From JAJRXK01 sp964593155 (GTDB lineage: Bacteria; Krumholzibacteriota; Krumholzibacteriia; JAJRXK01), in assembly GCA_964593155.1 (NCBI GenBank), contig CAZQHE010000066.1, forward strand, positions 1 through 21,832: a DNA stretch of 21,832 nucleotides, written 5' to 3'. Below are positions 1 through 7,554 of the stretch, piece by piece. The notes beneath the pieces are model-generated. The model saw only the letters and a program-made list of their open reading frames with translations. It had not been told where the DNA came from and searched no databases. The position numbers were made by a program, and so were the translations under genes. How positions within the stretch are numbered: the stretch's first letter is position 1; each line of letters opens with the position of its first letter.

Positions 1-2
1 GC

Positions 3-317
3 TCACCCCCACGCCTTCGCCCCCCACATCGCCAACATCCCCAGCGCCAGCGTCCACGGCACGCTCCGCGTGCGCCAGGCGACCAAAGCCGCGAACACGC
101 CCGCGAGCAGGTGCTCGTTGCCGAGCGACACGTCGAGCCCATCACTGCGGTAGACCAGAGCGGGCACGACCATCGCGCTCAGCACCGCGGCCGGCACCAG
201 CCGCAGGACGCGTTCCACGATCGGTGGAGCCGACTTCCCCGCCCCGAGCACCAGGAAGGAGCCACGGACCAGCAGGGTCCCCGCGCCGAGCAGCAGGATC
301 CAGGTCCACGGTGTCAT
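3..317 (-). CDS. azlD: AzlD-family branched-chain amino-acid transporter subunit
   Basis: This is a 104-residue, almost entirely hydrophobic protein with about three to four membrane segments (near residues 5-25, 38-56, 68-80 and 86-101), the usual size and layout of AzlD. In this family AzlD is the small inner-membrane partner of AzlC, and the pair (AzlCD, similar to YgaZH) exports branched-chain and other large neutral amino acids. The ATG at 315-317 overlaps the azlC stop codon as ATGA, so the two are translationally coupled. That overlap fixes the start, because a longer reading frame extending upstream only runs through azlC out of frame. The stop codon lies at the very edge of the window, so nothing can be said about what follows. 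The family call is supported by both the sequence and the partner gene. Confidence 0.9.
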   Translation of the reverse strand: MTPWTWILLLGAGTLLVRGSFLVLGAGKSAPPIVERVLRLVPAAVLSAMVVPALVYRSDGLDVSLGNEHLLAGVFAALVAWRTRSVPWTLALGMLAMWGAKAWG

Positions 318-997
318 CGCCGGCGCAGCTCCAGGAGAGTGCCCACGCCCAGACCCAGCAGCGACGCCACCATCAGACCCGTGTGCAGGGGAAGATGGTG
401 GAAGACCACCGCCGCCACCCCCGACACCGTCGCCACCACCACGGTGGTCCGGTTGCGCAGGGTCGGCACGAGCAGCGCCAGGAACATGAGCGGAACGGAG
501 AACTCGAGTCCCCACGACTCCGGCACCTGCAGTCCGATCAGCACCCCGGCCATGCACGAGAGCTGCCAGGTGACCCACAGGCTCACGCCCGCGCCCACGT
601 AGAAGGCCACCTTGCGGATGGCCGGGTCGTCGTCGAAGCGGATCACCGACACGGCGTAGGCCTGGTCGGTGAGCAGGTACGCGATCGCCCATCGCCGCAG
701 GAACGATTGGTCGTGGAAGTACAGCGACAGCGAGGCGCTGTACATGAGGAAGCGCAGGTTGATGATCAGGCCGGTGGCCACCACGATCAGCAGGGGCGCC
801 CCGTCGGCCCACAGCTTCGACGCGGCGATCTGCGAGGCGCCGGCGAAGACCACCGTCGACATGAGGATCGCGGGCAGCTCGCCGATGCCCGACCCCACGG
901 CCACGACGCCGTAGACCAGCCCGAAGGGTACCACCCCGATCAGGATGGGCAGTACCGATCCGCTGCCGGCCAACAGACTCTCGCGTCGCGTTCGCAT
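314..997 (-). CDS. azlC: AzlC-family branched-chain amino-acid permease
   Basis: This 227-residue integral membrane protein matches the AzlC family in length. It has family-typical stretches: PFGLVYGV near residue 24, FAGASQIAA near 51-59 and NLRFLMYSASLS near 80-91. Several hydrophobic helices follow and the C-terminus is basic (ELRRR). Known members form the large subunit of a two-component exporter of branched-chain amino acids. The gene ends inside the azlD start codon. It begins 61 bases after the stop of the TIMP-like gene on the same strand, so the three may be co-transcribed. No strong Shine-Dalgarno sequence precedes the ATG at 995-997. The nearest downstream alternatives would cut into the first membrane helix, so this start is kept. 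Confidence 0.92.
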   Translation of the reverse strand: MRTRRESLLAGSGSVLPILIGVVPFGLVYGVVAVGSGIGELPAILMSTVVFAGASQIAASKLWADGAPLLIVVATGLIINLRFLMYSASLSLYFHDQSFLRRWAIAYLLTDQAYAVSVIRFDDDPAIRKVAFYVGAGVSLWVTWQLSCMAGVLIGLQVPESWGLEFSVPLMFLALLVPTLRNRTTVVVATVSGVAAVVFHHLPLHTGLMVASLLGLGVGTLLELRRR

Positions 998-1058
998 CGG
1001 ACCAGGGAAGCCCGATGCGTCGCTGCGCGCAAGCGCCGGTTGCGGCGACCGCTGCTCC

Positions 1059-1517
1059 CTAGAACCGCCCCTTCACCGTGCCCCAGCTCTCGGCATCCGC
1101 GTCGACGATCGTCCGCCCGCTGAGGAAGGCCAGATCCTCGGCCGCATCGCTCATCGGACGCGTCCGGCGGCAGATGCTGGTCGACCACCGTGGGTCGCTC
1201 CCGGGCCCGGAGGTGTCGACCGCGTACACCAGGTAGGCCTCGCCGGTCTGGAAGGGGTAGCCGCACAGCGCCTCGCTGGCGAAGGTCCAGACCACCACGC
1301 TGCGGGTCTGCACGCCCTTCCACGACCGGACCACGGTCATGTCGACCTCGCGCTCGGTGCCGGCCACGCGCACGGCCTGCACGGTGGCCTCGAACACGGC
1401 GTCGGAGCCGTCGAAGGCCGGTTGGGGGTCGAGCAGCTCACCGCAGGTGCAGGCGTCCGCCTCGGAGGCCGAGACCAGGACGACGAGGGCGCCGAGGGTC
1501 AGGATCGCAGTTCGCAT
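1059..1517 (-). CDS. Small secreted protein with TIMP/NTR-like cysteine pattern
   Basis: This is a 152-residue protein with a cleavable-looking signal peptide (hydrophobic residues 4-16, small residues before Ala-22). Cys-Thr-Cys (C23, C25) sits at or next to the predicted mature N-terminus, and further cysteines lie at about 85 and 116. A C-x-C at the mature N-terminus pairing with two later cysteines is the hallmark of the netrin/TIMP OB-fold, and bacterial proteins of this type exist without known function. The stretch VFEATVQAVRV followed by VVRSWKGV fits the beta strands seen in such proteins. An AAAGGA ribosome site seven bases before the ATG at 1515-1517 supports this start over the longer frame upstream. 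It is the first gene of a leftward group with azlC and azlD. Function, partner and export route are unknown, and metalloprotease inhibition should not be assumed. Confidence 0.72.
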   Translation of the reverse strand: MRTAILTLGALVVLVSASEADACTCGELLDPQPAFDGSDAVFEATVQAVRVAGTEREVDMTVVRSWKGVQTRSVVVWTFASEALCGYPFQTGEAYLVYAVDTSGPGSDPRWSTSICRRTRPMSDAAEDLAFLSGRTIVDADAESWGTVKGRF

Positions 1518-1566
1518 GGCAGTGTCCTTTCGGTGGGTGCCGGTCCGGGCGTCGACCGGCCGCCCG

Positions 1567-1576
1567 ACGCTAGCAC
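1567..1576 (-). promoter_or_regulatory. Possible extended -10 element (GTGCTAGC)
   Basis: Read on the minus strand, GTGCTAGCGT lies about 50 bases before the start codon of the TIMP-like gene. It could be an extended -10 (TGC followed by TAGCGT). The same GTGCTAGC core occurs upstream of the leftward secreted-protein gene near 21640. No convincing -35 was found at the right spacing, so this is a weak call based on recurrence. Confidence 0.25.
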
Positions 1577-1648
1577 GAGGCCCGACGGGCCCGCCAGCCG
1601 GGCCGGCGGATCCCGGGACGGGCGGGGACGTTTCCGAATGTCTCGTCC

Positions 1649-1678
1649 TTGTCGACCTCGGAAGGGTCGGGGTAGACT
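1649..1678 (+). promoter_or_regulatory. Candidate promoter for the OPT transporter gene
   Basis: TTGTCG at 1649-1654 and TAGACT at 1673-1678 are separated by 18 bases and lie about 64 bases before the OPT start codon, in the divergent intergenic region. Each hexamer matches four of six sigma-70 consensus bases. The same TTGTCG hexamer recurs in the candidate promoter at 9336. This is inferred from sequence only. Confidence 0.35.
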
Positions 1679-1741
1679 CCGGCGTCTTTCGCCTCGACCG
1701 CGCGGTCCGACGCGCGGAAACCTGCGTTTCCTGGAGTTCCC

Positions 1742-3523
1742 ATGGCATCGGTCGACACCTCTCCGCACGGCCCGGTCCGGCGCGGTCCCTACCCCGAGCT
1801 GACCTGGCCCGCCATCCTCGTGGGCTACGTGCTCGGCGCGCTCATCGCGATCTCGATCGGCTACGCCGCGCTCAAGCTCGGCTTCAGCATCGAGGGCTCG
1901 GAGCTCGCCGCCATCCTCGGCTGGGCGATCCTCCGCGGCGCGCTGCGGCGCACGAGTATCATCGAGAACAACATCAACCAGACGGTGGCCTCGGCGGTGA
2001 ACGGAGCCTCGGCGGGGTTGATGTTCACGGTGCCGGCCATGTTCATCCTCGGGGAAACCGGCGCGTATCCGGGGATCACCGATTTCAACCGCGTGGTGCT
2101 GGTGCTCTCGGCCATCGTGGGCGGTGTCGTGGGCCTGGCCTTCGTGATCCCTCTGCGCAAGCAGATGATCGACTTCAACCGCCTGGCGTATCCGGGCGGG
2201 ATCGCGGTCGCCACGATTCTCAAGTCGCCGGGCGCGGGAATGCGCAAGGCCATGCTGCTGATCGGCGGAGCGATCGTGTCGGGCATCGTCCACTACCTCG
2301 TGCTGGAGTTCGCCGAGGTCGTGCCGAACGTCCAGGGCGAGAATTTCCTGCTCGGCGAGATGGTCGGTGCGCCCGACATGGCGAACCTGGTGTTCTACCT
2401 CTCGCTGCTCACGGTGGGGGTGGGTTTCCTGTCGGGCCGTGGTGGGCTGGTGTTCGGCCTGGGTGGCTTCATGTGCTACTGGCTGCTCGGTCCGCTGCTG
2501 CTGGTGTTCGGGCAGACCAGCGGTCCCGAGTCGATCCAGTCGGTGATCGACGGCGGCGCCAGTGCCTTCCGGCTCGAACTGTTCCGTCCCACGGGCATCG
2601 GCATCCTGATCGGGGCCGCCGTCGGTGGGATCGTGGCGGCCTTCCCGCTGATCCGCAGTGCGATCGACTCGATGCGCAAGTCGCAGAAGGCGGGGGGGAC
2701 GGCCGCGGCCGACGAGCTGCCGATCAAGGTCCTGTACGTGGCCATCGGCGCCGGCCTGGTCGCCCTGGTCGTGCTGGCCTTCGTATCGGCCGAAGGCATG
2801 ACGCTGCTGCGCGCGCTCGCCATGGGCGTGCTCGGTTGCCTGTGGATCTGGGTGGCCGGCGTGATCGTGTCGGAGTGCCTGGGGCGGACGAACTGGAGCC
2901 CGCTGTCGGGCATGACGCTGATCGCGGTCACCATCCTCATGGTGATCGCCACGGGCATGGCCGACACGCAGATGATGATCGCGGCCATGATCGTGGGCGT
3001 GGCGATCTGCGTGGCGATCGCCCAGGCGGGCGACATGATGCTCGACCTGAAGTCGGGCTACCTGGTGGGCGCGGCGCCGGCCAAGCAGCAGGCGGCGCAG
3101 TTCCTGGGCACCTGGCTCGGACCGATCCTCATCATGGGTCTGGTGCTGGTGCTGCACGGTGCCTACGGCATGGGCAGCGAGCAGCTCCCGGCGCCGCAGG
3201 GTGCGGCCCTCGCGAGTGTGATGGAAGGAATCGCCGGTGGCGACGTGCCGGCCTTCCGGTACGGCGCCGGTGCGATCCTCGGAGCCATCCTGGCCTTCAG
3301 TGGTCTGGGCGGGATCGGCGTGATGATCGGCCTGGGCTTCTACATGCCCTTCAACATCGTGCTCACCTACACCATCGGGAACTTCGTGCGGATGGGTGTC
3401 GAGGAGCGCTACGGCCGCTCGTGGGTCGAGAACACCGGGATCCCGATCGCGGCGGGACTCATCGTGGGCGAGGCACTGGTCGGCGTGGGCAACGCGCTGA
3501 TCATCGTCGGGCGTTCGCTCTAG
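1742..3523 (+). CDS. OPT-family oligopeptide transporter
   Basis: This 593-residue polytopic membrane protein has roughly 14-16 hydrophobic segments. The OPT superfamily stretch NNINQTVASAVNGASAGLMF lies near residues 75-94, after a first helix pair containing GYAALKLGFSI. The second half includes repeated Gly-rich helices ending in the FYMPFNIVLTYTIGNFVRMGVEERYG region, also typical of bacterial OPT proteins. OPT members move small peptides, glutathione-type conjugates or metal-chelate complexes, usually coupled to protons. The substrate here cannot be told from sequence. The length is near the usual 600-650 for bacterial members. GGAG lies five bases before the ATG. The next gene, a small membrane protein, follows after 13 bases, which suggests one transcript and possibly a joint complex. 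Confidence 0.9.
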   Translation: MASVDTSPHGPVRRGPYPELTWPAILVGYVLGALIAISIGYAALKLGFSIEGSELAAILGWAILRGALRRTSIIENNINQTVASAVNGASAGLMFTVPAMFILGETGAYPGITDFNRVVLVLSAIVGGVVGLAFVIPLRKQMIDFNRLAYPGGIAVATILKSPGAGMRKAMLLIGGAIVSGIVHYLVLEFAEVVPNVQGENFLLGEMVGAPDMANLVFYLSLLTVGVGFLSGRGGLVFGLGGFMCYWLLGPLLLVFGQTSGPESIQSVIDGGASAFRLELFRPTGIGILIGAAVGGIVAAFPLIRSAIDSMRKSQKAGGTAAADELPIKVLYVAIGAGLVALVVLAFVSAEGMTLLRALAMGVLGCLWIWVAGVIVSECLGRTNWSPLSGMTLIAVTILMVIATGMADTQMMIAAMIVGVAICVAIAQAGDMMLDLKSGYLVGAAPAKQQAAQFLGTWLGPILIMGLVLVLHGAYGMGSEQLPAPQGAALASVMEGIAGGDVPAFRYGAGAILGAILAFSGLGGIGVMIGLGFYMPFNIVLTYTIGNFVRMGVEERYGRSWVENTGIPIAAGLIVGEALVGVGNALIIVGRSL

Positions 3524-3536
3524 GAAAGGACCGATC

Positions 3537-4085
3537 ATGCGCAAGCTCGGAATCGCCCTCATGTGGATCGGCTTCCTGGCCGCGGCCTTCTACTCGATGC
3601 GATTGCTCGGCACCGTGGAGTGGGTTCCCTACGCGATCTTCGCTGCGATCGCCGCGACGGGGGTGGTGCTGATCCGTCGCACCGATGCCGCCGGCGCGAC
3701 CGACGTGGTGAAGGTCACCGAAGACCTGGCCACGCTCGAGAGCCGGCTGGCCACCGCCAACGAGCGACTCACCCACCTCCTGGATCGACGCGAGAGCGTG
3801 GACGTGTACGAAGTACGGCACGAGGTCGACGAACACCTGGCCGATCCGCTCGAGGAATTCGCCGACGCACGCGAGTCGATGATCCACGGGCTGGGGATGG
3901 ACGAGTACGCGTCGATCATGGACCACTTCGCGCGCGGCGAGCGCTTCGTGCACCGGGCCTGGTCGGCCTCGGCCGACGGCTACATCGACGAGGTGTGGAA
4001 GTCGCTCGACCTGGCCGCCGAGAACCTGCGGCTGGCCGACGAGGAGCTGCGGCAGGCCATGGACGCCACCCGAGCCCGGGCCTAG
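3537..4085 (+). CDS. Small two-helix membrane protein with coiled-coil tail, downstream of OPT
   Basis: I do not recognise a named family for this 182-residue protein. It begins with two closely spaced hydrophobic segments (about 6-24 and 30-46) joined by a short loop. A highly charged, helix-prone tail follows, with heptad-like leucine spacing near residues 57-80 (DLATLESRLATANERLTHLL) and again near 160-175. The tail is probably cytoplasmic, judging from the Arg-Arg after the second helix. A strong AGGAAAGGA ribosome site lies just before the ATG, and the gene starts only 13 bases after the OPT stop. The position suggests an accessory or regulatory partner of the transporter, but this is inference from adjacency alone. 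A lone structural membrane protein is equally possible. Confidence 0.75.
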   Translation: MRKLGIALMWIGFLAAAFYSMRLLGTVEWVPYAIFAAIAATGVVLIRRTDAAGATDVVKVTEDLATLESRLATANERLTHLLDRRESVDVYEVRHEVDEHLADPLEEFADARESMIHGLGMDEYASIMDHFARGERFVHRAWSASADGYIDEVWKSLDLAAENLRLADEELRQAMDATRARA

Positions 4086-4139
4086 CGGCCGAGGCGTGCG
4101 CGCGACTAGGGTGTGTGGGCGACCCTCCCCCGGACCGCC

Positions 4140-4547
4140 ATGCGCCCGCTGCTGCTGATCGACGGCACCTGCAACCTGTGCAACGGCTCGGTGTGCTTCG
4201 TGGTCGACCACGAGCGGGAACCGGAGCTGGACTTCGCCTCGTTGCAGTCCGACGTGGCCTGGCAGCGTCTCGAGCCCTTCGGTCTCGATCCGGACGATCT
4301 GCAGTCGCTGGTCCTGATCGACGACGACGGAGCGCACCTTCGTTCCGAGGCCGTGCTGCGCGTGGCGGCGACCCTGCGGGCGCCGTGGTCGTGGGCACGC
4401 TGGTTGCGTTGGATCCCTCGTGCGGTCCGGGACGGTCTGTACGCAGTCGTGGCCCGGTTCCGGCATCGTGTGTTCGGATCGCGTCCGGCCTGCGGGGCGC
4501 CCCGCCCGGACCTCCAGGAGCGTTTCCTGGACGGTCAGGGGGCCTGA
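4140..4547 (+). CDS. DCC-family thiol-disulfide oxidoreductase-like protein
   Basis: This 135-residue protein has the DCC family signature at its N-terminus: an Asp-Gly followed by CNLCNG (D8, C11, C14), as in the YuxK/DUF393 group. The family-typical C-terminal stretch VFGSRPACGAPRPDLQERFL is also present. Members have a thioredoxin-like fold and are predicted disulfide or thiol-redox proteins, with poorly known substrates. The ATG at 4140 places the signature where the family has it. A GTG at 4113 would add nine residues (starting MWATLP) that look unrelated, so it was not used. The gene lies 54 bases behind the coiled-coil membrane protein and 141 before uppS. A GC palindrome directly after its stop and a candidate promoter further on suggest it ends the upstream unit. 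Confidence 0.86.
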   Translation: MRPLLLIDGTCNLCNGSVCFVVDHEREPELDFASLQSDVAWQRLEPFGLDPDDLQSLVLIDDDGAHLRSEAVLRVAATLRAPWSWARWLRWIPRAVRDGLYAVVARFRHRVFGSRPACGAPRPDLQERFLDGQGA

Positions 4548-4553
4548 ACCCGA

Positions 4554-4567
4554 CCGCCGGCCGGCGG
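4554..4567 (+). terminator. GC-rich palindrome after the DCC gene, possible terminator
   Basis: CCGCCGGCCGGCGG is a perfect 14-base palindrome six bases after the DCC stop codon. It can fold with a five-base stem and a four-base loop. The sequence after it is only mildly T-rich (ATTCTTGCATT). It precedes the candidate uppS promoter, so a terminator or transcript 3' end is plausible, but short GC palindromes arise easily in DNA of this composition. Confidence 0.35.
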
Positions 4568-4587
4568 CAGCGAATTCTTGCATTCCG

Positions 4588-4616
4588 GGGACATCGGCCG
4601 GATTCTGCCGTATCAT
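4588..4616 (+). promoter_or_regulatory. Candidate promoter for the uppS-cdsA-dxr-rseP unit
   Basis: GGGACA at 4588-4593 and TATCAT at 4611-4616 are separated by 17 bases. They match the sigma-70 consensus at four and five of six positions. The element sits about 73 bases before the uppS start chosen here. TATCAT also falls inside the longer upstream reading frame, one reason for preferring the ATG at 4689. Inferred from sequence only. Confidence 0.4.
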
Positions 4617-4688
4617 TCCCGGCGGCCCGCCCCGGCGATCGTCGCCCCGCCGTCCGCGGTCCTCTCGTCCTCGTGCTCGCGAGCGCTC

Positions 4689-5441
4689 ATGTCGACCTCT
4701 ACGTCCGGCCATCCGCAACCCGAGACCGAGATCACCGCCCGTGGCGAGCTGCCCCGGCACATCGCGGTGATCATGGACGGCAACGGCCGCTGGGCGCAGC
4801 GCCGCGGCATGCCACGGATCGCGGGTCACCGAGCGGGTCGCCACGCGGTGCGGGAAGCCGTGCGCACCTGCGCGCAGCTCGGGATCGAAGCGCTCACGCT
4901 CTACACCTTCAGCCGCGAGAACTGGAAGCGACCGAGCTACGAGGTCAAGGCCCTGTGGCGCTTCCTCGAAGAGGTCCTGCGGACCGAGTTCCTGGAGTTG
5001 TCGGAGAACAACGTGCGCCTCATCGCCAGCGGGGATCTGCCGCGCATTCCCGACAGCACCCGCCGGTCGCTGGAGCAGGCCCAGGAGGACCTTTCGTCGA
5101 ACACGGGCATGGTCCTGAACCTGGCCCTGAGCTACGGCGGCCGCGACGAGATCGTCCGCGCCGCCCGGCGCTTCGCCGAGGACGTGCGCGAGGGCCGCAT
5201 GAACCCCGAGGAGATGACCGAGAGTCTGTTCCAGACCTATCTCTTCGCGCCCGAGCTGCCCGATCCCGACCTGCTGATCCGCACCAGCGGCGAGATGCGC
5301 CTGAGCAACTTCCTGCTCTGGCAGGCGGCCTACTCCGAGATCGTGGTCACCGACGTCCTGTGGCCCGACTTCCGCAAGCCCGACCTGTACGCCGCGATCG
5401 GCGAGTACCAGAGGCGCAGCCGCCGGTTCGGGGGCGTCTGA
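4689..5441 (+). CDS. uppS: Isoprenyl transferase (undecaprenyl diphosphate synthase)
   Basis: This cis-prenyltransferase makes the C55 undecaprenyl diphosphate carrier used for peptidoglycan and O-antigen, by adding isopentenyl units to farnesyl diphosphate in the cytoplasm. The 250-residue product has the full signature set. It carries IMDGNGRW (catalytic Asp about residue 30), GHRAG (His about 47), TLYTFSRENWKRP, LALSYGGRDEI and RTSGEMRLSNFLLWQAAYSE near 198-217, which holds the diphosphate-binding arginines. The family length is 240-260. An ATG at 4578 in the same frame would add 37 residues of non-conserved sequence overlapping the candidate promoter, so the ATG at 4689 is preferred, although its ribosome site is weak. 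cdsA follows three bases after the stop codon, giving a tightly packed operon with cdsA, dxr and rseP. Confidence 0.97.
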   Translation: MSTSTSGHPQPETEITARGELPRHIAVIMDGNGRWAQRRGMPRIAGHRAGRHAVREAVRTCAQLGIEALTLYTFSRENWKRPSYEVKALWRFLEEVLRTEFLELSENNVRLIASGDLPRIPDSTRRSLEQAQEDLSSNTGMVLNLALSYGGRDEIVRAARRFAEDVREGRMNPEEMTESLFQTYLFAPELPDPDLLIRTSGEMRLSNFLLWQAAYSEIVVTDVLWPDFRKPDLYAAIGEYQRRSRRFGGV

Positions 5442-5444
5442 TCC

Positions 5445-6308
5445 GTGACCTCGGCCGGTGCCAGCGAGGGCAAGGGACTTGCCGACGGACTGGGGCCACG
5501 CCTGCTGGTCACGCTGATCTTCGTTCCGTGTCTGTGGATCATCACCCGACGCGGCGACCTGCACTTCCTGGTGGTCGTGTGCATCATGGTGCTCACCGGC
5601 CTCTACGAGTTCTACCGGCTCATGGAGCACAAGGGCTTCCGGCCGGTGAAGGTGATCGGGATCGGCTGCGGCCTGGCCATCACCGCCTACGCCTACTTCC
5701 GCACCGGGATCTACGGGAATTTCCTGCTGGCCGGCGCGCTGGTGCTGCTGATGACCGCCGAGCTCGTGCGGCGCAGCGTCGAGCAGGCGGTGGTGCACAT
5801 CTCCATCACCATCTTCGGCGTGCTCTACGTGGGCTGGCTGGGCAGCCACCTGGTGCTGCTGCGGGAACTGCCGCGCCTGGCCGGTCTGGACTACCAGCTC
5901 GGGGCCGAGTTCGTGTACCTGGTGGTCTTCCTCACCTGGAGCTGCGACTCCGGCGCGTACCTGGTGGGGCGGGCCTTCGGGCGTACGCCGCTGTATCCGA
6001 GCGTGAGCCCCAAGAAGAGCCGCGAGGGAGCCGTCGGCGGTGTCGCCTTCGCGCTGATCGCGGCCTGGTTGTCGCAGCGCACCTTCGCCGGCGACTTCCT
6101 CACGCTGGAGAGCGCGCTCTGGCTCGGTCTGATCGCGGCCGTCGCCGGGCAGACGGGGGACCTGGTCGAGTCGCTGATGAAACGGGACGTGCACGTGAAG
6201 GACTCGGCCTCGTTGCTCCCCGGCCACGGCGGTGCGCTCGACCGCTTCGACTCGCTGTTCTTCAGTGCGCCGCTCCTCTACTATGCGCTGAAGTTCTTCG
6301 TCATCTAG
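5445..6308 (+). CDS. cdsA: Phosphatidate cytidylyltransferase (CDP-diacylglycerol synthase)
   Basis: CdsA joins CTP and phosphatidic acid to give CDP-diacylglycerol, the precursor of all bacterial phospholipids, in the inner membrane. The 287-residue protein has about eight hydrophobic segments. Its C-terminus carries the complete CdsA signature: SLMKRDVHVKD (Lys-246, Arg-247, Lys-252, Asp-253) followed by LPGHGGALDRFDS. The motif TWSCDSGAYLVGRAFGRTPL with SPKKSREG in the third quarter is also family-typical. Translation begins at a GTG three bases after the uppS stop, and an upstream alternative would run into uppS. The length equals that of characterised CdsA proteins. Its place between uppS and dxr is the order found in many bacteria, which further supports the call. 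Confidence 0.96.
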   Translation: MTSAGASEGKGLADGLGPRLLVTLIFVPCLWIITRRGDLHFLVVVCIMVLTGLYEFYRLMEHKGFRPVKVIGIGCGLAITAYAYFRTGIYGNFLLAGALVLLMTAELVRRSVEQAVVHISITIFGVLYVGWLGSHLVLLRELPRLAGLDYQLGAEFVYLVVFLTWSCDSGAYLVGRAFGRTPLYPSVSPKKSREGAVGGVAFALIAAWLSQRTFAGDFLTLESALWLGLIAAVAGQTGDLVESLMKRDVHVKDSASLLPGHGGALDRFDSLFFSAPLLYYALKFFVI

Positions 6309-6330
6309 CTCTCGCCCTCGCCGATCGCCC

Positions 6331-7500
6331 ATGACCTCCACACCACGCCAGATCGTCCTGCTGGGGGCGACGGGGTCCATCGGGACCAGCACCGTCGACC
6401 TCGTCCGTCGCGACCCCGATCGCTTCGAGATCGTGGGCATGACGGCCCACACCAGCTCCGCCGAGCTGGCCGAACTGGCCGGCGTGTTCGAGCACTCGCG
6501 CCTGCAACTGACGAATGCCGACGCCGACGCTGCCCTGCGTTCCGAGCGGCCCGACCTGGCGCCGCGGATGCAGGACCCCGGCCCGGACGGCCTGCTCGCC
6601 CTGCTCGAGCAGGCGCCCGGTGCGATGGTGGTCAACGGTCTGGTGGGAGCGGCCGGCCTGGCGCCCACGGTGACCGCGCTCGAGCGGGGCCACGACGTGG
6701 CCCTGGCCAACAAGGAGGCCCTGGTGGTGGGCGGACCGCTGGTGCTCGATGCGGCCCGGCGTACCGGTGCTCGGCTATGGCCGGTCGACAGCGAGCACTC
6801 GGCGATCGCACAGTGTCTGCGCGGAAATCCCCATGCCGAGCTGTCGCGGATCTGGCTCACGGCCTCGGGTGGCCCCTTCCGCGACCGCGACCCCGAGACG
6901 CTGGCCGACGTGGGCCTCGACGAGGTCCTCGATCACCCCACGTGGGACATGGGGCCGAAGATCACCGTCGACTCGGCCACCATGATGAACAAGGGCCTGG
7001 AGGTGCTCGAGGCCCATTTCCTGTTCGACGTGCCGATCGAGCGCATCGAAGTGGTGGTCCACCGCGAATCCATCGTCCACAGCCTGATCGAGCTGCGCGA
7101 CGGGGCCTTCCTGGCCCAGATGGGGGCGCCCGACATGCGGGTCCCGATCCTGTACGCCCTCGGCGAGGGGGAGCACCTGGCCTCCGACGTGGCCCCCTGG
7201 TCGCCGCTGGAGGCACCGACGCTCCACTTCGAGGCCCCGGATCGGCGTCGCTATCCCTGCCTGGACCTCGCGCGCCGCGCCGGGGAAGTGGGCGGGGCGG
7301 CACCGATCGTGCTGAACGCCGCCAACGAGGTCGCGGTGGCAGCCCTCTTGCGGGGGGAGCTATCCTTTGGGCGCATCCCCGGAGTGATCGAGCATGCCCT
7401 CGAGCGGATGCCCCTCGATCCCGTCGACAGCGTCGACGAGGCCCTGGCGAGAGACCGCGGCACCCGGGAACAGACCGCGGAGTGGCTGCGTAGATCGTGA
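6331..7500 (+). CDS. dxr: 1-deoxy-D-xylulose-5-phosphate reductoisomerase
   Basis: Dxr catalyses the first committed step of the MEP isoprenoid pathway, turning DXP into 2-C-methyl-D-erythritol 4-phosphate with NADPH and a divalent metal. The 389-residue protein shows the NADPH-binding GATGSIG at residues 12-18, ANKEALV near 126, and the metal ligands in DSEHSA (Asp-153, Glu-155). It also has TASGGPFRD, and DSATMMNKGLE supplying the third acidic ligand (Glu-224). The length is slightly below the roughly 400 residues usual for the family. The ATG at 6331 lies 22 bases after cdsA. Its product feeds the isoprenoid supply that UppS, encoded upstream, consumes, so pathway logic and operon order agree. 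No missing residue or frameshift is seen. Confidence 0.97.
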   Translation: MTSTPRQIVLLGATGSIGTSTVDLVRRDPDRFEIVGMTAHTSSAELAELAGVFEHSRLQLTNADADAALRSERPDLAPRMQDPGPDGLLALLEQAPGAMVVNGLVGAAGLAPTVTALERGHDVALANKEALVVGGPLVLDAARRTGARLWPVDSEHSAIAQCLRGNPHAELSRIWLTASGGPFRDRDPETLADVGLDEVLDHPTWDMGPKITVDSATMMNKGLEVLEAHFLFDVPIERIEVVVHRESIVHSLIELRDGAFLAQMGAPDMRVPILYALGEGEHLASDVAPWSPLEAPTLHFEAPDRRRYPCLDLARRAGEVGGAAPIVLNAANEVAVAALLRGELSFGRIPGVIEHALERMPLDPVDSVDEALARDRGTREQTAEWLRRS

Positions 7501-7554
7501 GCGGCGCGCCCGCCGCCCGGCCGACCCCACGGACCCGATGAGGACCTGAATCCC

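Noticed and set aside
998..1058. Terminator hairpin between the TIMP-like gene and azlC
   Set aside because: Only a four-base stem (CGGT/ACCG) can be formed, too weak to support the call.
4107..4112. TAGGGT as a -10 for the DCC gene
   Set aside because: No -35 lies at 16-18 bases upstream, and one such hexamer alone is expected by chance.
4113..4139. GTG start adding nine residues to the DCC protein
   Set aside because: The added residues are not family-like and no ribosome site fits; the ATG at 4140 puts the Cys-x-x-Cys motif at the usual position.
4578..4688. Longer UppS starting at the ATG at 4578
   Set aside because: The extra 37 residues are Pro/Ser/Arg-rich and unlike the family, and they cover the candidate promoter TATCAT at 4611.
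7361..7366. TATCCT inside the end of dxr as a promoter for rseP
   Set aside because: No -35 hexamer occurs at a workable distance, and rseP is adequately served by the operon.
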